DNA of 64,000 bases, from NCBI GenBank assembly GCA_013416395.1, contig JACCEP010000011.1:1-64000 (forward strand). Reading direction: 5' to 3'. The stretch comes from Alcaligenaceae bacterium (lineage in GTDB: Bacteria > Pseudomonadota > Gammaproteobacteria > Burkholderiales > Burkholderiaceae_B). This document shows, piece after piece, positions 40,560 to 49,869 of the stretch (within the stretch, counting starts at the first letter, position 1; each line of letters opens with the position of its first letter). The notes under the pieces were generated by a model, which ran no database searches, was not told the origin of the DNA, and was given only the letters and a program-made list of their open reading frames with translations. Both the position numbers and the translations under genes were made by a program.

Positions 40560-43429
40560 TGGGCACAATGACGAAAGAGACTTCTCTTGAGGTAGTCGCG
40601 CATCTGCGCGGTGTCGGGCAGCGCTATGGCAAAACGGTAGCGCTTAAAAGCATTGACCTGGATATCCCATCGGGCTGCATGGTCGGCCTGATCGGCCCCG
40701 ATGGCGTAGGCAAGTCTAGCCTGCTGGCCTTGCTCGCTGGCGCCCGCGCCATACAGCGCGGCACCATCGAAGTGCTGGGCGGCGACATGGCAGACAAATC
40801 GCACCGCGTTGAGGTATGCCCTCGTATCGCCTATATGCCTCAGGGGCTGGGAAAAAACCTTTACCCTACTCTGTCGGTAGAAGAAAACCTGCAGTTTTTT
40901 GCACGGCTGTTTGGTCATAACGCCGCCGAGCGCCGGCGTCGCATCGACGACCTGACACAAAGTACAGATCTTGATTCGTTTCTGGACAGGCCTGCGGGCA
41001 AGCTGTCGGGTGGCATGAAGCAGAAGCTCGGCCTTTGCTGCGCACTCATCCACGACCCCGATCTGCTCATTCTTGATGAGCCAACAACCGGCGTAGACCC
41101 TTTGGCGCGCGCGCAATTCTGGGAGCTGATAAACCGTATCCGCCTAGAAAGGCCAGGCATGAGTGTTGTCGTGGCAACCGCGTATATGGACGAAGCTCAG
41201 CGCTTCGACCGCCTTGTTGCCATGGACGATGGATGCATACTTGCGCAAGGCACACCGGTCGAATTGCTGCGTCAGACGGGCACAGAAAGCCTGGAAGCCG
41301 CATTTATACGCCTGCTTCCTGAAGAAAAGCGACGCGGTTATGAGCCCGTGAGCATCCCTGCGCTGGATCTGGATGCCGACACCGATGTCGCCATCGAGGC
41401 CAAAAACCTGACCATGCGCTTTGGCACGTTTGTCGCCGTTGACAATGTCAGCTTTCGCATCCGACGTGGCGAAATCTTTGGCTTTCTGGGCTCAAACGGC
41501 TGCGGCAAATCGACGACCATGAAAATGCTAACGGGCCTGTTGCCCGCCAGCGAAGGTCGCGCCTGGCTTTTCGGTAAAGAGATAGACCCGGACGATATTG
41601 CTACACGCCAACGCGTAGGCTATATGTCGCAGGCGTTTTCGCTTTACAGTGAACTGACAGTGCACCAGAATCTGGTGTTGCACGCCCGATTGTTTCATGT
41701 TCCCGAGCAAGAAATCGCTCAACGTGTACAAGAAATGGCCACGCGCTTTAGCCTGGAAGATGCGCTCCATATATTGCCCGGCAATCTGCCACTGGGCCTA
41801 CGCCAGCGTCTGTCTCTGGCCGTTGCCATGGTGCACCGCCCTGAGCTGTTGATTCTTGATGAGCCCACCTCGGGCGTGGACCCGGTAGCGCGGGACAATT
41901 TCTGGCGTCTGCTTATTGAGCTATCGCGTCGTGACAAAGTCACGATCTTTATTTCTACACACTTTATGAACGAGGCCGAGCGCTGCGACCGCATGTCGCT
42001 CATGCATGCCGGCAAGGTGCTAGATAGCGACACGCCTGCCGCGCTTACAAAGAAACGCGGCGCCGCCACACTGGAAGAGGCATTTGTAGGTTACCTGGTT
42101 GATGCCAGCGGCACCACCATGCCAGACTATTTCAAAAGCGCAACACCGGTTGCACACGATGCTAACCCAGACAGATCTGCGACATCACAGGTGAAGGAAC
42201 CCGTTAGTAGCGATACGCCAGATGTTTCCACCACACCACGCGAAAGTGACACGCACAATCCGATCAGAAGCGCGACTACCCACACTTCGCGGCCGCGACC
42301 TGTCGCATTCAGCCTCCAACGCATGCTCAGCTATACCTGGCGTGAAGCATTGGAACTGCGCCGCGATCCTGTGCGCGCCACACTGGCGCTGCTCGGGTCG
42401 CTGATTTTGCTGGTGGTTATTAGCCTCGGCATCAGCATGGATGTTGAAGACTTGCGCTATGCCGTCCTTGATCTGGACCAGACCACCATCAGCCGCAACT
42501 ACACGTCGAATCTGTCAGGCTCGCGTTATTTTATAGAGCGACCGCCCATTCTGAATCATGACGACCTTGACCGACGCATGCGCAGCGGTGAACTGGCGCT
42601 CGCCATCGAAATCCCTCCCGGGTTCGGACGCGACATCATGAGAGACCATAAGGTGCAGATCGGTGCATGGATAGATGGCGCCATGCCCACGCGCGCCGAA
42701 ACCGTACAGGGCTATGTTCAAGGCATGCATCAGCAATGGTTGCAAGAGCAGGCGCGCGAAAAAATGGGTGTCACCATGGCCAGCCCGGCCGTCGTCCAGC
42801 CCCGGTTTCGCTATAACCCTGATGTTAAAAGCCTTCCGGCCATCACCCCTGCCGTCATCCCCCTCTTGCTGCTCATGCTGCCATCCATGCTGACGGCGCT
42901 GGCCGTTGTGCGCGAGAAGGAACTGGGTTCCATCATCAACCTCTACGTCACGCCGGTAACCCGCAGCGAGTTTTTAATCGGCAAACAGTTGCCCTATGTT
43001 GGTCTGGCCCTGATCAGCTTTCTGCTGATGACGCTGGTGGCCGTCGTGGCTTTTGGCGTCCCATTAAAGGGAAGCTTTTTGACCCTGCTGTTGGCAGCTG
43101 GTATTTTTTGCGTCATCTCCACCGGTCTGGGCTTGCTGGCTTCGTCGGTAACCAGCAGCCAGATCGCCGCCATGTTCTTTGCACTGATTGGCACGCTCAT
43201 ACCTGCCATTCAGTTTTCAGGGCTGATCAACCCGGTGTCCTCGCTGGAAGGAATGGGCCGCTTCATCGGTGATATCTACCCCGCCACCTATATGTTCACC
43301 ATTAGCCGCGGCGTTTTCGCAAAAGCGCTCAGCATGAAAGACCTGTACGCCAGTTTCTGGCCGATGTTGATTGCGGTGCCGATTATCATGGGCGCGGCCA
43401 TTGCCCTGTTGCGTAAACAGGATCATTAA
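40559..43429 (+). CDS. rbbA: RbbA-like fused double ABC ATPase and ABC-2 permease
   Basis: About 956 residues. Two ATPase domains come first: the first has Walker [10 protein letters not shown], signature LSGGMKQ and Walker [11 protein letters not shown]; the second has Walker [10 protein letters not shown], Walker [11 protein letters not shown] and a divergent signature (LPLGLRQRL). A linker rich in Ser/Thr/Pro leads to an ABC-2 permease of six helices. This layout is that of E. coli RbbA/YhiH, encoded beside YhiI and YhhJ. First-domain Walker A has Asp-Gly where Asn-Gly or Ser-Gly is common. ATG 40559 overlaps the stop of the adaptor gene; GTG 40556 and ATG 40568 are also possible. Confidence 0.92.
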   Translation: MGTMTKETSLEVVAHLRGVGQRYGKTVALKSIDLDIPSGCMVGLIGPDGVGKSSLLALLAGARAIQRGTIEVLGGDMADKSHRVEVCPRIAYMPQGLGKNLYPTLSVEENLQFFARLFGHNAAERRRRIDDLTQSTDLDSFLDRPAGKLSGGMKQKLGLCCALIHDPDLLILDEPTTGVDPLARAQFWELINRIRLERPGMSVVVATAYMDEAQRFDRLVAMDDGCILAQGTPVELLRQTGTESLEAAFIRLLPEEKRRGYEPVSIPALDLDADTDVAIEAKNLTMRFGTFVAVDNVSFRIRRGEIFGFLGSNGCGKSTTMKMLTGLLPASEGRAWLFGKEIDPDDIATRQRVGYMSQAFSLYSELTVHQNLVLHARLFHVPEQEIAQRVQEMATRFSLEDALHILPGNLPLGLRQRLSLAVAMVHRPELLILDEPTSGVDPVARDNFWRLLIELSRRDKVTIFISTHFMNEAERCDRMSLMHAGKVLDSDTPAALTKKRGAATLEEAFVGYLVDASGTTMPDYFKSATPVAHDANPDRSATSQVKEPVSSDTPDVSTTPRESDTHNPIRSATTHTSRPRPVAFSLQRMLSYTWREALELRRDPVRATLALLGSLILLVVISLGISMDVEDLRYAVLDLDQTTISRNYTSNLSGSRYFIERPPILNHDDLDRRMRSGELALAIEIPPGFGRDIMRDHKVQIGAWIDGAMPTRAETVQGYVQGMHQQWLQEQAREKMGVTMASPAVVQPRFRYNPDVKSLPAITPAVIPLLLLMLPSMLTALAVVREKELGSIINLYVTPVTRSEFLIGKQLPYVGLALISFLLMTLVAVVAFGVPLKGSFLTLLLAAGIFCVISTGLGLLASSVTSSQIAAMFFALIGTLIPAIQFSGLINPVSSLEGMGRFIGDIYPATYMFTISRGVFAKALSMKDLYASFWPMLIAVPIIMGAAIALLRKQDH

Positions 43430-43430
43430 C

Positions 43431-44558
43431 ATGCTGCGTCATTTATCAAATATTTTCCGTCTGGGCGTAAAAGAATTGTGGAGTCTGCTGCGTGACCCCA
43501 CGATGCTGGTGCTTATTGTGTACACCTTTAGCTTGTCGGTTTACACCGCTGCAACGTCTATGCCCGAGACCTTGCACCATGCATCCATCGCGATAGTCGA
43601 TGAAGATCATTCCCCTCTGTCTGCGCGCATTGTGTCGGCGTTTTACCCACCGCAGTTCGTAAAACCCGAGGCGATCAGCTACCAGGACATGGACCCTGGC
43701 ATGGACTCGGGCATGTATACCTTTGTGCTGAATATTCCGCCGAATTTTCAGCGCGACGTATTGGCGGGCAAATATGCAGAGGTTCAGCTGAACATCGACG
43801 CAACGCGCATGAGCCAGGCGTTTACGGGTAACGGCCATATCCAGAACATCGTGCTGACAGAGGTTAATGAATTTGTTCAGCGCTATCGCAGCAACGTCGA
43901 CTTGCCTGTAGAACTCGCCCTTCGGGCACGCTTTAACCCTACGCTGGAAAAAAGCTGGTTCGGTGGTCTCATGCAGATTATCAACAACGTCACCATGCTT
44001 GCCATCATTTTGACGGGCGCCGCGCTGATCCGCGAACGCGAACACGGCACCATTGAACACCTGCTTGTCATGCCGGTGACACCCACAGAAATTATGCTGG
44101 CCAAAGTGTGGTCCATGGGTCTGGTGGTGCTGATTGCGGTCGCGGCATCGCTGAACTTTGTGGTGCGTGGCTTTCTGCACGTGCCCATTGAGGGCTCAAT
44201 CACCCTGTTTCTGGTCGGGACCACACTCTGTCTTTTTGCCACGACAGCAATGGGCATTTTTATGGCTACAGTTGCGCGCAGCATGCCGCAGTTCGGCTTG
44301 CTGCTGATGATTACCTTGTTGCCCCTGCAACTGCTGTCTGGCGGCTCAACGCCTTATGAAAGCATGCCTATTGTTGTGCAGAAAATCATGCTGCTGGCAC
44401 CCACAACCCATTTTGTGGAATTGGGCCAGGCCATTTTGTACCGGGGTGCCGGGCTGGACGTGGTGTGGAAGCCGTTTCTGGCGCTGTTTGCCATAGGCGC
44501 CGCCTTATTTGCGCTATCGCTGAAACGGTTTCGCGCCACCATCAGCGGCATGGCATGA
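43431..44558 (+). CDS. yhhJ: ABC-2 type permease (YhhJ-like)
   Basis: A 375-residue inner-membrane protein. There is one N-terminal helix, a large extracytoplasmic domain (about 35-175) and five C-terminal helices including MLAIILTGAALIREREHGTI with the conserved RE(R)EHGT coupling motif. It starts two bases after the rbbA-like stop. It forms a heteromeric exporter with the upstream fused protein. The exported substrate is unknown. Confidence 0.92.
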   Translation: MLRHLSNIFRLGVKELWSLLRDPTMLVLIVYTFSLSVYTAATSMPETLHHASIAIVDEDHSPLSARIVSAFYPPQFVKPEAISYQDMDPGMDSGMYTFVLNIPPNFQRDVLAGKYAEVQLNIDATRMSQAFTGNGHIQNIVLTEVNEFVQRYRSNVDLPVELALRARFNPTLEKSWFGGLMQIINNVTMLAIILTGAALIREREHGTIEHLLVMPVTPTEIMLAKVWSMGLVVLIAVAASLNFVVRGFLHVPIEGSITLFLVGTTLCLFATTAMGIFMATVARSMPQFGLLLMITLLPLQLLSGGSTPYESMPIVVQKIMLLAPTTHFVELGQAILYRGAGLDVVWKPFLALFAIGAALFALSLKRFRATISGMA

Positions 44559-44624
44559 ATCATGTCATAACACGCAGCCGCCATCCGTTTTTATTTTGTT
44601 CCACCGTAAATTAAGGAGCTTATG

Positions 44625-45371
44625 ATGACAAACAAACACACTGCGCTGGTAACCGGCGGCATGGGTGGCTTGGGCGAAGCCATTGCCAGAAAACTGCACG
44701 ACGCCGGCCACACGGTGCTGGTTACACACTCTCCTGGCAATGACCACGTAAAAACGTGGCTGGCCAAACAGGCCGAGGAGGGTTACAGCTTTCACGCCTA
44801 TGCAACCGACATTGCCGATTACGATGCCTGCGAAGCCATGGCTGCGAACATTCGTGCTGACGGCCATCAGGTCGACATTCTTATCAATAATGCAGGCGTT
44901 ACGCGCGACACCACGTTTCGCAAGATGTCGAAAATACACTGGGATACCGTACTGCGTACCAATCTTGACTCCATGTTCAATGTGACCAAGCCCTTTGCCG
45001 AAGACATGGCCGAGCGCGGCTGGGGCCGCATCGTCAATGTTGCGTCCATTAACGGCACCAAGGGGCAGTTCGGGCAAACCAATTACTCTGCGTCCAAGGC
45101 CGGCATACATGGTTTTACCAAGTCACTGGCGCAAGAACTTGCCCGCAAGGGTGTTACCGTTAATACGGTATCACCTGGCTATCTCGACACCCAGATGGTG
45201 GCCGCCGTACCCAAAGAAGTACTTGAAACCAAAATTATTTCGCAGATACCCGTGGGCAGGCTGGGCAAACCTACCGAGCTTGCCGCACTGATTGCATTTG
45301 TATGCAGCGATGATGCCGCATTCATGACGGGCAGCAATGTCTCCATGAATGGCGGGCAGCATATGTACTGA
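44625..45371 (+). CDS. phaB: Acetoacetyl-CoA reductase
   Basis: A 248-residue SDR. LVTGGMGGLGEAIARKL binds NADPH, NNAGVTRD is the SDR core, the catalytic Ser is in VNVASINGTKGQFG and Tyr/Lys in TNYSASKAGIHGFTKSL. The sequence matches PhaB, which reduces acetoacetyl-CoA to (R)-3-hydroxybutyryl-CoA for PhaC. TAAGGAGCTT precedes two tandem ATGs; the second gives better spacing. It lies in the same run as phaC but is separated from it by the export genes. Confidence 0.94.
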   Translation: MTNKHTALVTGGMGGLGEAIARKLHDAGHTVLVTHSPGNDHVKTWLAKQAEEGYSFHAYATDIADYDACEAMAANIRADGHQVDILINNAGVTRDTTFRKMSKIHWDTVLRTNLDSMFNVTKPFAEDMAERGWGRIVNVASINGTKGQFGQTNYSASKAGIHGFTKSLAQELARKGVTVNTVSPGYLDTQMVAAVPKEVLETKIISQIPVGRLGKPTELAALIAFVCSDDAAFMTGSNVSMNGGQHMY

Positions 45372-45451
45372 CGAACATGGCATCCAAGACGATACATTAC
45401 TAATGACAACGACTGCGACACTGTCGCGGTCGACAAATTCAGGCCCAGTTC

Positions 45452-48445
45452 ATGAACGACAAAAAACCTTCCTCGATGTCCAAAGCCTTTTCCATGTTTG
45501 ACCCCTGGTCTTTCGCCAGTGCCGTCAGCGAATACGGTGTGGACGCCTGGCAACGGTCTATTCTTTTTGCTGACGTGCGGCGCCAGCGAGGCGACCAGTA
45601 CCGCGAGCATTTGCAGGAACAGGTGCCCAACGTGCTGAACTTTGACTGCGAACTGGTTATGTCGGGCCTGGAATTTACCCGGCCCATCAATTACGGCATG
45701 GTGCGCATTCTGCCTACGGCCGATGTCACCATAGACCCCGTCAAGCGTCCCTTTATCGTAATTGACCCTCGGGCCGGCCACGGCCCGGGCATAGGGGGGT
45801 TCAAGCCTGACAGTGAAATCGGCGCAGCCATGAAAGCCGGCCACGCCTGCTATTTTGTTGGTTTTCTTCCAGACCCCGTACCCGGTCAGACGGTCGAAGA
45901 TGTTATGCGTGGACTGGCCCACTTTGTACGCCATGTAGGCGAACTGCACGATAGTTGCATTGGCAAACCCGCCGTCATTGGCAACTGCCAGGCTGGCTGG
46001 CTGGTCATGATGGCGGCATCGCTATGGCCTGAATTGTTTGGTCCGCTAATTGTTGCCGGCGCGCCGCTGTCATACTGGGCGGGCGATAACCCCATGCGTT
46101 ACGGTGGTGGCCTTACGGGCGGAAGCTGGTTAACAGCGCTAACCAGCGATTTGGGAGCAGGACGTTTTGACGGTGCCTGGCTGGTAGAAAACTTTGAAAA
46201 GCTCGACCCCGCCAACACATGGTGGGCAAAAAACTACCATCTGTATGCCAACGTCGATACCGAAGGCCCACGCTACCTGGAGTTTGAAAAATACTGGGGT
46301 GGCTATGTTTTTCTCAATGATATCGAAATGCAGTATATCGTCGACAATTTATTCATCGGAAACCGACTAAGCAGCGCTGAGTTGATCACGTCTGATGGCC
46401 TGCGCATCGATTTACGCAATATTCGTTCGCCTATTGTGGTGTTCTGCTCTTATGGCGACAACATTACCCCGCCCCCACAGGCGCTGGGCTGGATCACCGA
46501 CCTGTATCGCAACGACGAAGACGTTGCCAGCCACGACCAAACCATTGTCTACACCACCCATGAAAGCATCGGGCACCTGGGCATTTTTGTTTCAGGCAAG
46601 GTCGGGCGTAAAGAGCATGTTGAATTTACCAGCAATATTGATTTAATCGATTTATTGCCGGCCGGTGTGTATCAAGCCACGGTTGATGACAACCCTGACG
46701 CGGCACAGTCGCCACACGGGCCGGGTTCACATGACGGGTACTTTATGGCCCTGCATCGGCGCACGCTCGACGACGTGCGCAATATCGTAAAACCAGACCC
46801 GGCATCAGATCACCGCTTCAGAGCAGCCGCGCGTGTTTCAGACACCAATCTGGCCCTGTACAAGCGCTTTGTGCAGCCTTGGGTGCAAGGCATGGTTACG
46901 CCTGAAATTGCAAGCATGATGCAGACCTTGCACCCCTTGCGCATGTCCTACGAGTGGTGGTCCAGCACCAACACCCTGGCACCCACGGTTGCGGGTGCCG
47001 CTACCCGCTTGCGCGATGATCGCCGTGAAATCATGCCTGATAACCCGTTCTGGCAGGTGCAGGAAAACGTGTCAGCCATGATCGTGCGCCTGCTCGATTC
47101 CTACCGCGACCAGCGCGATCAGATGTATGCCTGGTTATTTGAAGGTTTGTACGGGTCCCCGTTAGTCCAGGCCCTCACGGGTTACCCGGCAGAAAGCGAT
47201 TTGCCTGCACGCAATCACCCCGGCGACTCACCCGAGCACCTCGCATTTGTCGAGCGTGAACTCGCTCGCATCCGCGACCGTATGACCGAAGGCGGGCTAC
47301 TTGAGGCCACCGTGCGCGCCATCTTCTATATTCTGCGCACCCGCGGCGAAGCCGACGAGCGGCACTTCCGCCATGCACTGAAGTTTCACGGGCCCGAAAG
47401 GTCCGGCGACTTTGACATGTCGTCTTTCCGCGCACTGGTGCGCGACCAGGCAGTACTGCTGGCCCATGACGCGAAGGCAGCAATGGAGGCCATCCCCACC
47501 CTGCTCCAGCGCGCCAATGCCGACGACATCCGCGAGCGTGCCCAAGACCTTGAGCGTCTGGTAAAGTCCAGCGGCACTTTGCTTGCTGAAGAAGAAGCCA
47601 GCCTGCAACGCATACTGGCGCTCTTCGAACAGAGCGCACCGGCTAAAAAACTCGACGTCGCCAAGTCAAGTATTTCTGCACCTACAGCGCCCGAGCCTAA
47701 GTTAGCGTCGATTAGCACGCATCGCACACCACTTCCGCACTCAACTCAGCCACAGAAGTCTGCGTTGCCCACAGCAACTTCAGCGACTGAAAAAATACCG
47801 GCAGTGCCAGCCAAGAAGGCATCTTCCGTCACCAGGCAACTTCCAACGTCGGCGACTAAAAATTCTTCAGCAATGAAAGACGACGTCATCGCCGCAGCCA
47901 AGCCTTCTTCTTCATTGAAAGACGACGCCGCTGAACTCGCTTCCTCAACGACGAAAGCTGCTGCGCCAGTAACCGACACTCCGGCCGCCGTTAAGACCCC
48001 CCCAGCGCCAATAACCAAAGCACCAGTCCCAGCGAAGAAGGCCGCAGCACCCGTAACCAAAACACCAGCCCCAGCGAAGAAGGCCGCAGCACCCGTAACC
48101 AAAACACCAGCCCCAGCAAAGAAGGCCGCAGCACCCGTAACCAAACCACCAGCCCCAGCGAAGAAGGCCGCAGCATCCGTAACCAAAACACCAGCCCCAG
48201 CGAAGAAGGCCGCAGCATCCGTAACCAAAACACCAGCCCCAGCGAAGAAGGCTGCAGCACCGACAGCGACCACAGGCAAGGCGACCACCTCGGCAAAACA
48301 ACTCGCTGCGCTACCCGCCAAAGCGTTACCTTCGGCTAAAAAAGCCACCAGTGCTAAAACAGCGCACACCCGCCAACCGGCAGCGCAAAAGGTCTCCCGC
48401 ACATCAGCTGCGAAGACTGCGCCAAAAAAAGGATCTGAAAAATGA
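45452..48445 (+). CDS. DUF3141 alpha/beta-hydrolase with Lys/Ala/Pro repeat tail
   Basis: A 997-residue protein. Residues ~1-740 form a DUF3141 protein related to PHA synthases: GNCQAGW gives a Cys nucleophile at 179, SYGDNITPP an Asp at 336 and SIGHLGIF a His at 375, the same Cys-Asp-His set as PhaC. From about 740 the sequence is Ser/Thr/Lys-rich. Residues 855-938 hold six 14-residue repeats of the form TKTPAPAKKAAAPV, resembling histone H1-like or PhaF-type tails that bind DNA or granules. It overlaps the next gene by four bases. Polymer synthesis, depolymerisation or granule-nucleoid attachment are options; none is shown. Confidence 0.88.
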   Translation: MNDKKPSSMSKAFSMFDPWSFASAVSEYGVDAWQRSILFADVRRQRGDQYREHLQEQVPNVLNFDCELVMSGLEFTRPINYGMVRILPTADVTIDPVKRPFIVIDPRAGHGPGIGGFKPDSEIGAAMKAGHACYFVGFLPDPVPGQTVEDVMRGLAHFVRHVGELHDSCIGKPAVIGNCQAGWLVMMAASLWPELFGPLIVAGAPLSYWAGDNPMRYGGGLTGGSWLTALTSDLGAGRFDGAWLVENFEKLDPANTWWAKNYHLYANVDTEGPRYLEFEKYWGGYVFLNDIEMQYIVDNLFIGNRLSSAELITSDGLRIDLRNIRSPIVVFCSYGDNITPPPQALGWITDLYRNDEDVASHDQTIVYTTHESIGHLGIFVSGKVGRKEHVEFTSNIDLIDLLPAGVYQATVDDNPDAAQSPHGPGSHDGYFMALHRRTLDDVRNIVKPDPASDHRFRAAARVSDTNLALYKRFVQPWVQGMVTPEIASMMQTLHPLRMSYEWWSSTNTLAPTVAGAATRLRDDRREIMPDNPFWQVQENVSAMIVRLLDSYRDQRDQMYAWLFEGLYGSPLVQALTGYPAESDLPARNHPGDSPEHLAFVERELARIRDRMTEGGLLEATVRAIFYILRTRGEADERHFRHALKFHGPERSGDFDMSSFRALVRDQAVLLAHDAKAAMEAIPTLLQRANADDIRERAQDLERLVKSSGTLLAEEEASLQRILALFEQSAPAKKLDVAKSSISAPTAPEPKLASISTHRTPLPHSTQPQKSALPTATSATEKIPAVPAKKASSVTRQLPTSATKNSSAMKDDVIAAAKPSSSLKDDAAELASSTTKAAAPVTDTPAAVKTPPAPITKAPVPAKKAAAPVTKTPAPAKKAAAPVTKTPAPAKKAAAPVTKPPAPAKKAAASVTKTPAPAKKAAASVTKTPAPAKKAAAPTATTGKATTSAKQLAALPAKALPSAKKATSAKTAHTRQPAAQKVSRTSAAKTAPKKGSEK
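48014..48265 (+). repeat. Six 42-bp tandem repeats encoding the Lys/Ala/Pro tail
   Basis: Six in-frame units of 42 bases begin at 48014, 48056, 48098, 48140, 48182 and 48224. Units differ by few substitutions (Thr/Ala/Pro at the third residue, Pro/Ser near the end); the last diverges at its end. The near-identity points to recent expansion, and copy number is likely to vary among strains without breaking the frame. Confidence 0.95.
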
Positions 48446-49869
48446 CCTCAGACACGCCACCCGACGACGCGCTGACCATCTTGCAAAACAAAGTGTTTGA
48501 CGACATTGCCGTCGGCGACACGGCAACCATAGAACGTACGCTCACAACCCAAGACATACAGCTTTTCGCCCTGCAATCGGGTGACTTCAACCCGCAGCAC
48601 ATTGACCCGGAGTTTGCCTCGACCACACGCTTTCATGGTGTGATCGCCCACGGCATGTGGGGCGGCGCATTGATTTCGAGCGTGCTGGGCATGAAGCTGC
48701 CCGGGCCCGGCACCATTTACCGCAGCCAGACGCTGGAGTTTTTGGCTCCGGTCAGGGTGGGCGACACATTGCACGTCAGCGTCAAGGTGACCGCTCGCAA
48801 CACCGAGAGCAAAGGCCTTACCCTGGCATGCAGCTGCGTCAACCAGGACGGCCATGAGGTTATACGCGGGGCAGCGGAGGTTATCGCCCCCACCGAGCAA
48901 ATCAAACGTGAGCGCGCCACGCTACCCGAGGTACGCTTTGAAGTAAATACCAGCGACGGAATACGCCGCTTAATGGATCATGTGCGACCCATGGGCCCGA
49001 TACGTACCGCCGTGGTCCACCCCTGCAACGCTCTCACCCTGTCCGCTGCCCTCGAAGCACGAGACCATGGCCTGATTGTTCCCATTCTGGTTGGCCCCCG
49101 TTCCCGCATTGAAGCGGTAGCCATCGAGGCAGGCCTAGACCTGACAGGCGTGCACATTGAAGACACACCGCATAGTCACGCTTCAGCCCGTGCCGGTGCG
49201 CATCTGGCCGCTTGCGGGCAGGCCGAGGCCATTATGAAAGGCAGCTTGCACACTGACGAGCTCATGGGGGCCATCTTGCCTTCTGCAGCCGGGCTGCGTA
49301 CCAAGCGCCGCATCAGCCACTGTTATCTGATGCAGACAGCGTCATACCCGCGTCCCTTCATCATTACCGACGCAGCCATCACCATCGCACCCACCCTGCT
49401 GGAAAAGGCCGACATCATTCGCAATGCGATTGATCTTGCACACGCCATCGGCGTCAAGCAACCTTGTGTCGCCATTCTGGCCGCTGTCGAAACCATTAAT
49501 ATCGATATGCCAGCCACACTGGATGCCGCCGCACTATGCAAAATGGCAGATCGTGGCCAGATTACCGGGGCCCTGCTCGATGGCCCCCTCGCCTTCGACA
49601 ATGCCGTTTCGCCCGTTGCAGCCGCCATCAAAGGTATAGATTCGCCCGTCGCCGGTAAAGCCGACATCCTGATCGCACCTGATCTTGAGAGCGGCAACAT
49701 GCTGGCCAAGCAACTTGAATTTATGGGTAATGCATCCAGTGCCGGCATTGTGCTGGGGGCCAAAGTACCCATTGTGCTGACCAGTCGCGCAGACACCCGG
49801 GAAACCCGCATTGCTTCGTGCGCCATTGCCGTCTTGCTGGCACACCACTACCGGAACACGCCTCCATGA
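48442..49869 (+). CDS. MaoC hydratase-phosphate acetyl/butyryltransferase fusion
   Basis: A 475-residue bifunctional protein. The N-terminal ~150 residues are a MaoC hotdog domain with the hydratase motif SGDFNPQHIDPEFA and FHGVIAHGMWGGAL. The C-terminal ~310 residues are a phosphate acyltransferase (VVHPCNALTLSAALEARDHG, IMKGSLHTDELMGAI, ILIAPDLESGNMLAKQLEFM). It may hydrate enoyl-CoA to (R)-3-hydroxyacyl-CoA and exchange CoA for phosphate. It overlaps DUF3141 by four bases and acetate kinase by four, so all three are translationally coupled. Confidence 0.92.
   Translation: MTSDTPPDDALTILQNKVFDDIAVGDTATIERTLTTQDIQLFALQSGDFNPQHIDPEFASTTRFHGVIAHGMWGGALISSVLGMKLPGPGTIYRSQTLEFLAPVRVGDTLHVSVKVTARNTESKGLTLACSCVNQDGHEVIRGAAEVIAPTEQIKRERATLPEVRFEVNTSDGIRRLMDHVRPMGPIRTAVVHPCNALTLSAALEARDHGLIVPILVGPRSRIEAVAIEAGLDLTGVHIEDTPHSHASARAGAHLAACGQAEAIMKGSLHTDELMGAILPSAAGLRTKRRISHCYLMQTASYPRPFIITDAAITIAPTLLEKADIIRNAIDLAHAIGVKQPCVAILAAVETINIDMPATLDAAALCKMADRGQITGALLDGPLAFDNAVSPVAAAIKGIDSPVAGKADILIAPDLESGNMLAKQLEFMGNASSAGIVLGAKVPIVLTSRADTRETRIASCAIAVLLAHHYRNTPP

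Noticed and set aside
45179-45949. 256-codon minus-strand frame
   Set aside because: Antisense to phaB and the DUF3141 gene; no motif.
48014-48265. CRISPR-like periodic repeats
   Set aside because: Units are contiguous with no spacers, stay in frame and encode a Lys/Ala/Pro tail; no cas genes are present.
47746-48402. Gly/Ala/Val-rich repetitive minus-strand frame
   Set aside because: Mirror of the 42-bp coding repeats of the DUF3141 tail; the plus frame is the real one and is coupled to flanking genes.
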